Of a stretch of DNA of 20,249 bases, positions 15,098-20,249 are shown in pieces (within the stretch, counting starts at the first letter, position 1; every line of letters begins with the position of its first letter). A program made the translations under genes and the position numbers. The stretch covers positions 1 to 20,249 of the forward strand of contig JAEYPL010000287.1 in assembly GCA_023410905.1 (NCBI GenBank), given 5' to 3'. The DNA comes from Pseudomonadota bacterium (GTDB lineage: Bacteria; Pseudomonadota; Alphaproteobacteria; Rhizobiales; Hyphomicrobiaceae). The notes below the pieces were generated by a model, which was not told the origin of the DNA, ran no database searches, and saw nothing but the letters and a program-made list of their open reading frames with translations.

Positions 15098-15248
15098 CCA
15101 GAACCCCCTCTCCCCGTTCTTACGGGGAGAGGGCTAGGGTGAGGGGCGGCCACGAATGCGAACGTCGGCGTTTGCCGCCGCCCCTTATGTCGTGCTGGAA
15201 GCACGCCAGAGGCGTGGCCTTCTCCCCGTGAAGGACGGGGAGAAGGGG
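15098..15248 (-). repeat. hairpin-rich dispersed intergenic repeat, copy 2
   Basis: Reverse complement of the element at 7861-8007, about 151 bases. Shared order: CCTTCTCCCC hairpin, GGCCACGCCTC, GCGTGCTTCCAGCACGACAT, GGGGCGGCGGC with its matching arm, CGCCCCTCACCCTAG and a CCTCTCCCCGTAAG hairpin. The core between the GGGGCGGCGG arms differs most, and arm changes are partly compensated, which suggests selection on structure or transposition of a structured element. It separates rsmE from the DinB-like gene. Beyond it, 15249-15372 shows no gene. Confidence 0.88.
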
Positions 15249-15372
15249 AAGTGAGGGCGAACGAAGCCGCTCGTATCGCGGTGATGTACGCAATGCTGCT
15301 CATGCTCTCCCGCCTAACACAAGCGGGTGCCGTCTTGTAAGATGGTGCGATCAAAAACGGGAGGGTGATCCC

Positions 15373-15930
15373 ATGAGTGTCCGCCATTTCCGCAAACTCG
15401 CGCAGGCCAATCGCCTTGCCAATCTGCGCCTCATGAATGCCTGCAAGAAGCTGCAGCCGGGCGAATTCGAGGCGAAAGGCACGAGTTTCTTTCCCTCCAT
15501 CAAGGCGACGCTCAATCATAACCTGACCATCGACTGGTTCTACGTGGATGCGCTGGAGGGCGGCACGCTCGGACCCAAGGCGTGGGATGTGCGCGAGCCG
15601 TTTGATAGCATCGGGCCGCTCGCCGATGCGCAGACGGCTGTCGATGAGCGATTGCTGGCGTTCTGCCACGCACTCACGCCTGAGAAGCTTGTGGGCCTCA
15701 GCAGCGTGCACCGAACGAACCGCATCCAGGTGACGCGCACCGACGACCTGCTCGCGCATCTGTCCCTGCATCAGGTGCATCATCGCGGGCAGGTGCACGC
15801 CATGCTGGCGGGAACATCCGTGAAGCCGCCGCAGCTCGACGAATTCATCCTCGATGGCCCTGCCGACACGAACGCGCGTGTCCCCGAGATGGATGAGCTC
15901 GGCTGGACTGAGGCCGAGCTCATGGGCTGA
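15373..15930 (+). CDS. DinB-family protein
   Basis: A 185-residue four-helix-bundle protein of the DinB/YfiT-like metalloenzyme fold. FRKLAQANRLANLRLMNAC forms helix 1; candidate metal ligands are H49 in LNHNLTIDWF and the HxxxH pair in HLSLHQVHHRGQVHAML (H133, H137). The name comes from the Bacillus damage-inducible gene and is unrelated to DNA polymerase IV; many members are thiol-transferases or have no known role. GGGAGGG about 7 bases before the ATG is a strong ribosome binding site. I looked for a GTTC-N7-GTTC box upstream and saw none, so damage control is not supported. Confidence 0.86.
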   Translation: MSVRHFRKLAQANRLANLRLMNACKKLQPGEFEAKGTSFFPSIKATLNHNLTIDWFYVDALEGGTLGPKAWDVREPFDSIGPLADAQTAVDERLLAFCHALTPEKLVGLSSVHRTNRIQVTRTDDLLAHLSLHQVHHRGQVHAMLAGTSVKPPQLDEFILDGPADTNARVPEMDELGWTEAELMG

Positions 15931-15934
15931 GCGC

Positions 15935-16696
15935 CTACAACGTCAGTCCGCCGTCCACGGTGACGGTCTGGCCTGTCACCATCGACGCACCAAAGCCGAG
16001 GAAGACGATGACCTCGGCGATATCGTCGGTCGTGCAACGCCGCTTGAGCAGTGCGCCGTCGCTCATGGCCGCGACTTGCGCGTTCGTCCACTCGACCATC
16101 CAGGTGCTGTCCACGGACCCTGGTGCCACGGCATTCACGCGCACTTCCGGGCCGAGCGCGCGCGCAAGGTTCTGCGTGAGATTGACGACGCCGGCCTTGG
16201 TGGCGCCATAGGCGAGGCTGCTGCCGGGAAAACCGAGGCCCGCGATAGATGCCGTGCTGACGATGGCGCCGCGTGCGGCTTTCAGCGCCGGTGCCGCCGC
16301 CTTGGCGCAGCGGAACACGCCAATCAGATTGACCTGCACGACGGTCTGCCAGAGTTCCTCGGTGATGAGATCGAGCTCTTCCGGATTGATCTTGCGCCGT
16401 GTGCCGGGTGTGCCGGCATTGGCGACGAGCAGGTCGAGGCGGCCAAGATCCTGCACGGCTTTCTCGACCATGCGCACGGCATCGATCGCGTCGCCGACAT
16501 TGCCGGGAGCGGCAATGACCTTCATGCCCTGTCCTGAGAGCTGTGCCACGACCTCGGCGCCGCGCGGGTCATCGGCGAGGTGGTTCACGGCGACGGTTGC
16601 GCCCGCGCTCGCAAGTTGCTGCACAGCGGCGAGGCCGATGCCGGAGGCACCACCGGTCACAAGAGCCGTCTTGCCGGTCAGATCATAGCGGATCAT
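15935..16696 (-). CDS. SDR-family NAD(P)-dependent oxidoreductase
   Basis: A 253-residue classical SDR. TGGASGIG (14-21) is the cofactor loop, VANAG (91-95) the stabilising strand end, S150 within STASIAG the catalytic serine, and YGATK (Y163, K167) the active pair; NAVAPGSVDS and GQTVTVDGG complete the pattern. GGGAGGGATGA directly precedes the ATG, an unusually strong ribosome binding site. The gene begins 19 bases after the fadH stop on the same strand, so they probably form an operon, and a role in acyl-CoA or related carbonyl reduction is inferred from this. The stop is 4 bases from the DinB-like gene's stop. Confidence 0.9.
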   Translation of the reverse strand: MIRYDLTGKTALVTGGASGIGLAAVQQLASAGATVAVNHLADDPRGAEVVAQLSGQGMKVIAAPGNVGDAIDAVRMVEKAVQDLGRLDLLVANAGTPGTRRKINPEELDLITEELWQTVVQVNLIGVFRCAKAAAPALKAARGAIVSTASIAGLGFPGSSLAYGATKAGVVNLTQNLARALGPEVRVNAVAPGSVDSTWMVEWTNAQVAAMSDGALLKRRCTTDDIAEVIVFLGFGASMVTGQTVTVDGGLTL

Positions 16697-16715
16697 TCAT
16701 CCCTCCCTTTTTTGC

Positions 16716-18737
16716 TTAGAACGCGTAGGCGAGCCGCACGCCCTGGTCGATGGCGCGCATGGCGTCGAGCTCGGCGGCGACATCAGCGCCGCCGATGATG
16801 TGCGGCGTCGTGCCGGCTGCGACGAGGCTGTCGGCGAGTGTGCGCTCGCTCTCCTGTCCGGCGCAGATGACGATGGTATCGACCGGCAGCACGCGCGCTT
16901 CCTCACCGACGAGAATATGCAGGCCGTCCGGGTCGATCTTCTGGTAGGTGACGCCCGTCAATTGCGCGACCTTGCGCTTGGCAAGCGCGATGCGCAGCAC
17001 CCAGCCCGTGGAAAGGCCGAGGCCGCGGCCCATGCGCCCTGGCTTCCGCTGCAGCATGACGATCTGGCGCTTGATCTCGGGCTCGGCGGGCGTCTCGAGC
17101 GCGCCCGGTACGCGGATGCCCGTATCGACGCCCCACTCGTGCAGAAAGTGCGCGATGCTCGCGGCTTCCTTCTGCGACGGGCCGGAAAGATACTCCGCAA
17201 CATCAAAGCCGATACCGCCCGCGCCGATGATTGCGACGCGGCGGCCGGCTTGCACACGTCCCATGAGAATGTCGATGTAGCAAACACAGCGCGGATCGTC
17301 GATCCCGGGAATGTCGGGCGTGCGCGGCCGTACGCCCGTAGCGACGACAACCTCGTCGTACTGCCCAGCGATGTCACGTGCCTCCGGCGCCTTGCCTACT
17401 TTCAACGCCACGCCGCGCGTTTCGATCATTCTGCCGAAATAGCGGATGGTCTCATCGAACTCTTCCTTACCGGGGATGTTGCGGGCAATGTTGAGTTGCC
17501 CGCCAATACAGTTCTGGGCCTCGTAGAGCGTGACGTCATGGCCGCGTTCGGCGGCGGTCGTCGCGCAGGCAAGGCCCGCTGGCCCCGCGCCGATCACTGC
17601 GACGCGCTTCTTCTTCGTGGGCTTCGGCATGGCATCGAAATCGAGCTCTCGGCCGGTGACGGGGTTCACGAGACAGCTCGCGGCGCGGCTCGAGAAGATG
17701 TAGTCGAGGCACGCCTGATTGCACGCAATGCAGACGTTGATTTCATCGGCCTTTCCGGCGCGCGCCTTGGTCATGAAATGCGCGTCCGCCAGCCATGGCC
17801 GCGCCATGGAGACGAGATCGGCGTTGCCGGAGGCGAGCACTTCCTCTGCAACGGCGGGCGTGTTGATGCGGTTCGATGCGACGACCGGAATGGACACCGC
17901 TTCCTTCAATCGCTTCGCCGCAAACGTCCACGCGGCGCGCGGCACCTTCTGCGCGATGGTCGGAATGCGCGCCTCGTGCCAGCCGATGCCCTGATTGAGG
18001 ATGGAGGCGCCCGCCGCTTCGACCGCCTTCGCCTGCGCGACGATTTCATCGCCGACGAGGCCGCCTTCGACGAGATCGATCGATGAAATGCGGTAGATGA
18101 TGAGGAAGTCGCTGCCGACGCGCCGGCGCACGCGCTTCATGATCTCGACGGGAAGCCGCAGGCGATTCTCGAGACTGCCGCCCCAGTCATCGTCGCGATC
18201 GTTCGTACGCTGCGCGGTGAACTCGTTGATGAGATAGCCTTCCGAGGCCATGATCTCGACGCCGTCGTAGCCAGCTTCGCGCGCAAGCGCTGTCGAGATG
18301 GCGAAGTCCTCGATCGTGCGCTCGATGTCTTCGGCTGTCATGCGGCGCGGCTGCAGCGGATTGATCGGTGAGGCGAGCGTCGAGGGAGCGACGAGGCCTT
18401 TGTGCTTGGCATAGCGGCCCGCGTGCAGGATCTGCAGGGCAATGCGCCCGCCTTCGGCGTGCACCGCGGCGGTAATCTGCCGATGCTCGGGAATGTGTTC
18501 CGGGCGGCTCACTTCCGGGCCATTGGGGCCGAACAGGCCGTCCGCATTTGGCGAGTAGCCGCCCGTCACGATCAGTGCTGCCTCGCCTCGCGCGCGCTCG
18601 GCATAGAAGCGGGCTGTGCGCTCGATGTGCCGGTCCATGTATTCGAGACCGGTGTGCATGGAGCCCATGATGGCGCGGTTCGGCAGCTTGATGTAGCCGA
18701 GGTCGAGCGGGGCCGTGAGGTGTGGGAAGGCGGTCAT
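16716..18737 (-). CDS. fadH: 2,4-dienoyl-CoA reductase-like NADH:flavin oxidoreductase
   Basis: A 673-residue iron-sulfur flavoprotein, matching the length of E. coli FadH. The N-terminal old-yellow-enzyme TIM barrel carries GYDGVEIMASEGYLINEF (catalytic Tyr) and QGIGWHEARIPTI (catalytic His), both diagnostic of dienoyl-CoA reductases. The 4Fe-4S ligands follow as C336, C339, C343 and C355 (Cx2Cx3Cx11C). Then come the FAD-binding VAVIGAGPAGLACA and the NAD(P)-binding VAIIGAGGIGFDVAEYL. The enzyme reduces 2,4-dienoyl-CoA during oxidation of unsaturated fatty acids; related trimethylamine dehydrogenase-type enzymes share this layout, but the active-site matches favour FadH. The start ATG has only a weak ribosome binding site. 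The SDR gene is downstream. Confidence 0.9.
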   Translation of the reverse strand: MTAFPHLTAPLDLGYIKLPNRAIMGSMHTGLEYMDRHIERTARFYAERARGEAALIVTGGYSPNADGLFGPNGPEVSRPEHIPEHRQITAAVHAEGGRIALQILHAGRYAKHKGLVAPSTLASPINPLQPRRMTAEDIERTIEDFAISTALAREAGYDGVEIMASEGYLINEFTAQRTNDRDDDWGGSLENRLRLPVEIMKRVRRRVGSDFLIIYRISSIDLVEGGLVGDEIVAQAKAVEAAGASILNQGIGWHEARIPTIAQKVPRAAWTFAAKRLKEAVSIPVVASNRINTPAVAEEVLASGNADLVSMARPWLADAHFMTKARAGKADEINVCIACNQACLDYIFSSRAASCLVNPVTGRELDFDAMPKPTKKKRVAVIGAGPAGLACATTAAERGHDVTLYEAQNCIGGQLNIARNIPGKEEFDETIRYFGRMIETRGVALKVGKAPEARDIAGQYDEVVVATGVRPRTPDIPGIDDPRCVCYIDILMGRVQAGRRVAIIGAGGIGFDVAEYLSGPSQKEAASIAHFLHEWGVDTGIRVPGALETPAEPEIKRQIVMLQRKPGRMGRGLGLSTGWVLRIALAKRKVAQLTGVTYQKIDPDGLHILVGEEARVLPVDTIVICAGQESERTLADSLVAAGTTPHIIGGADVAAELDAMRAIDQGVRLAYAF

Positions 18738-18878
18738 GTGGGGCGTTTCCAGGATGACGTTTATTGATGATTATCCCTGAGATGTGCCACACCGGATGCG
18801 CGCCTGCCTATGGTGATCGTGCGGGACCCCACTAAATCCATGGTAGGATTGAGCAAAGTACGGACGGAGAAAAGGCCG

Positions 18879-19901
18879 GTGGCCCGAAAGCAGGACAGCA
18901 CGCGCATTGAAGGTGAGGACGAGCTCGTCGGCATATTCCTGGCGCCGCTGGCCGCTGGTTTTGCGGGCGCGCTCGGCCTCAAGGACGACTGCGCGGTGCT
19001 GGCGCCGAGCGCGGGTTACGAGCTGGTCCTGAAGACCGATCCGGTGGTTGCCGGTGTCCATTTCTTTGCCGACGACGACCCGGCTGACATCGCCTGGAAA
19101 GCACTCGCGGTGAACGTGTCGGACCTTGCGGCGAAGGGCGCGACGCCGCGCGTCTATCTCATGGCGCTTTCATTGCCCGAAGCGCCTGAACGCGATTGGA
19201 TGGCGCGCTTTGCCGAGGGACTGGGCGCTGCGCAACGGGCTTTCGGCATGCATCTCGCGGGCGGCGATACGGATCGCACGCCGGGACATTTTTCCATCGC
19301 GATGACGGTGATCGGTGAAGTGCCCGCAGGCAAGATGGTGCGACGAGCGGCGGCGCAAGCGGGTGATGCGCTCTATGTGTCCGGAACGCTCGGCGATTCC
19401 GCGCTTGGGCTCGCGCTGAAGCTGGATGCCGGACTTGCAGTGCGTCTCGCGCTCACTGCGGATGAGGCAGCTCACGCGATCGGACGTTATCTGAGGCCGG
19501 TCCCGCGCATTGCCCTCGCGGAAGCTTTGCGTATGCACGCACGTGCGGCGATGGATCTCTCCGATGGCCTCATGAAGGATCTCGGCCGCATGTGCCGCGC
19601 TTCGGGTGTGGGGGCGCGTGTGTTGGCTGCCAATCTGCCGCTGTCGCCGGCCATGCGGCGCGCGATCAACGCTGAGCCTGGCCGGATCAAGGATGCGGTG
19701 GCGGCCGGTGACGACTACGAGATCCTGACCGCCGTACCGCCAGCGGCGTGCGTCGAATTCGAGATGGCCGCCCAGAAAGCAGGTATCGCCGTGACGCGGA
19801 TCGGTGAGATCACGTCGGCGCGCGAGGTTTTCGTCCTCGACGTTGAGGGTGTGCCGATAGAGCCTGGACGTTCGGGCTGGGATCATTTTCAGCCGCGCTG
19901 A
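18879..19901 (+). CDS. thiL: thiamine-monophosphate kinase
   Basis: A 340-residue ThiL (PurM/SelD-like ATP-binding fold), which phosphorylates thiamine monophosphate to the active diphosphate. Motifs: GEDELVGIFLAPLA at the N-terminus, LKDDCAVL (34-41), KTDPVVAGVHFF (52-63), NVSDLAAKGATPR (79-91), LAGGDT (126-131), MDLSDGL (225-231) and AAGDDYEIL near residue 290. GTG 18879 is preferred because GGAGAAAAGG lies just upstream and the N-terminus then has the usual length; ATGs at 18810 and 18840 give longer versions. In many alphaproteobacteria thiL follows nusB; here it stands alone, divergent from fadH. I saw no TPP riboswitch before it. Confidence 0.92.
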   Translation: MARKQDSTRIEGEDELVGIFLAPLAAGFAGALGLKDDCAVLAPSAGYELVLKTDPVVAGVHFFADDDPADIAWKALAVNVSDLAAKGATPRVYLMALSLPEAPERDWMARFAEGLGAAQRAFGMHLAGGDTDRTPGHFSIAMTVIGEVPAGKMVRRAAAQAGDALYVSGTLGDSALGLALKLDAGLAVRLALTADEAAHAIGRYLRPVPRIALAEALRMHARAAMDLSDGLMKDLGRMCRASGVGARVLAANLPLSPAMRRAINAEPGRIKDAVAAGDDYEILTAVPPAACVEFEMAAQKAGIAVTRIGEITSAREVFVLDVEGVPIEPGRSGWDHFQPR

Positions 19902-20249
19902 GGGCCGGGCGCCGACGTGGCGCGCGCGGTTGCGGCAGCGGCACCTCCTCAGCGCACACGAGCCCGAGCCTAGCCGTTTCCTCCGTGATCCAGGCGCAGA
20001 AGGCGGCGATCTTGGGTCTTGTCTCGTGGCCTTCTGGGCAGACAATATGAAATGCGCGCTCTGAGCGCAGGCTCAGCGAAAAGGGGAACATGAGCCGGCC
20101 CAGTCGCTCGTCATCCATGGCAAGCGAGCGGACGCCGAGGAGGACGCCGGCGCCTTCGAGCGCAGCCTCGATAGCGTGATCGGCGCTCGAGAAGTGCAGG
20201 CCGCGGCTCAAGTCCACATGCTCGGCGCCTGCTGCCCGTAGCCAGTCCA
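19810..20249 (-). CDS. LysR-type transcriptional regulator, C-terminal part
   Basis: The 5' part lies beyond the window. The visible 145 codons cover the end of the effector-binding domain: DWLRAAGAEHVDL, then SRGLHFSSADHAIEAALEGA, GVLLGVRSLAMDDERLGRLM and FHIVCPEGHETRPKIAAFC with AWITEET, which is the pattern of GcvA-like LysR proteins. After the usual end point the frame continues for about 47 residues of proline/arginine-rich sequence, the last 92 bases running antisense to the end of thiL. The tail may reflect loss of the original stop. The DNA-binding domain and target genes are not visible. Confidence 0.82.
   Translation of the reverse strand, partial: DWLRAAGAEHVDLSRGLHFSSADHAIEAALEGAGVLLGVRSLAMDDERLGRLMFPFSLSLRSERAFHIVCPEGHETRPKIAAFCAWITEETARLGLVCAEEVPLPQPRAPRRRPALSAAENDPSPNVQALSAHPQRRGRKPRAPT

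Noticed and set aside
15249..15372. SOS box upstream of the DinB-family gene
   Set aside because: I looked for GTTC-N7-GTTC or GAAC-N7-GAAC on both strands and found none; the family name alone does not imply SOS control.
16800..18086. 428-codon plus-strand ORF opposite fadH
   Set aside because: It is antisense to strongly conserved FadH motifs, has no recognisable domain, and reflects codon bias of GC-rich DNA.
18738..18878. Possible TPP riboswitch before thiL (a CTGAGA string at 18777)
   Set aside because: The other conserved TPP-riboswitch segments are missing and the required stems do not form around it. The 141-base divergent region shows no confident promoter either.

Overview
The window looks like chromosomal DNA of a GC-rich alphaproteobacterium, most likely in the Hyphomicrobiales (Rhizobiales). 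Evidence: a circularly permuted two-piece tmRNA gene beside an alphaproteobacterial-type sspB, a LexA box of the alphaproteobacterial direct-repeat form, ruvC-ruvA order, and two copies of a hairpin-rich intergenic repeat of a type common in that group. I cannot name a genus. No transposase, integrase, phage gene, CRISPR array, tRNA or rRNA was seen.

Layout. 1-155 is the tail of a GNAT acetyltransferase. 238-1386 (-) is a CobW/P47K metal-chaperone GTPase, divergent from a class II aldolase and a cupin (1452-2685, +), which converge on an SDR oxidoreductase (2707-3477, -). 3521-4767 (-) is a proteolysis-tagging block: permuted tmRNA (ssrA), the ClpXP adaptor sspB and a clear intrinsic terminator. 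Then come a CPBP membrane protease (+), a GNAT acetyltransferase (-) and cysS (+). Between the last two lies a promoter, a 21-codon ORF with three consecutive Cys codons, and an RNA hairpin that hides the cysS ribosome binding site: a candidate cysteine-responsive attenuator.

After cysS is repeat copy 1, then a tightly packed GFA-family gene, an overlooked 40-residue membrane peptide gene and a 230-residue protein that resembles only the C-terminal part of citramalate synthase. A radical SAM protein of the photolyase-like family (9383-10516, -) carries a perfect GAAC-N7-GAAC box over its predicted -35 element. Divergent to it is a family-2 glycosyltransferase (TIGR04283-like), followed by a Tat-exported metallo-beta-lactamase-fold protein and a DUF2064/TIGR04282-like nucleotidyltransferase-fold protein, then ruvC-ruvA without an adjacent ruvB. 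rsmE (-), repeat copy 2 (inverted relative to copy 1), a DinB-fold protein (+), an SDR plus fadH pair (-), thiL (+) and the C-terminal part of a LysR regulator (-) fill the rest.

How genes work together. tmRNA tags stalled nascent chains with ANDNYAEAAVAA, and SspB delivers such tagged chains to ClpXP. RuvA and RuvC process Holliday junctions, and the SOS-box radical SAM gene probably joins the DNA-damage response. FadH and its SDR partner suggest unsaturated acyl-CoA metabolism. The rest are mostly single housekeeping or accessory genes. The strongest candidates for something new are the poly-Cys leader before cysS, the LexA-box radical SAM gene and the orphan citramalate-synthase regulatory domain.
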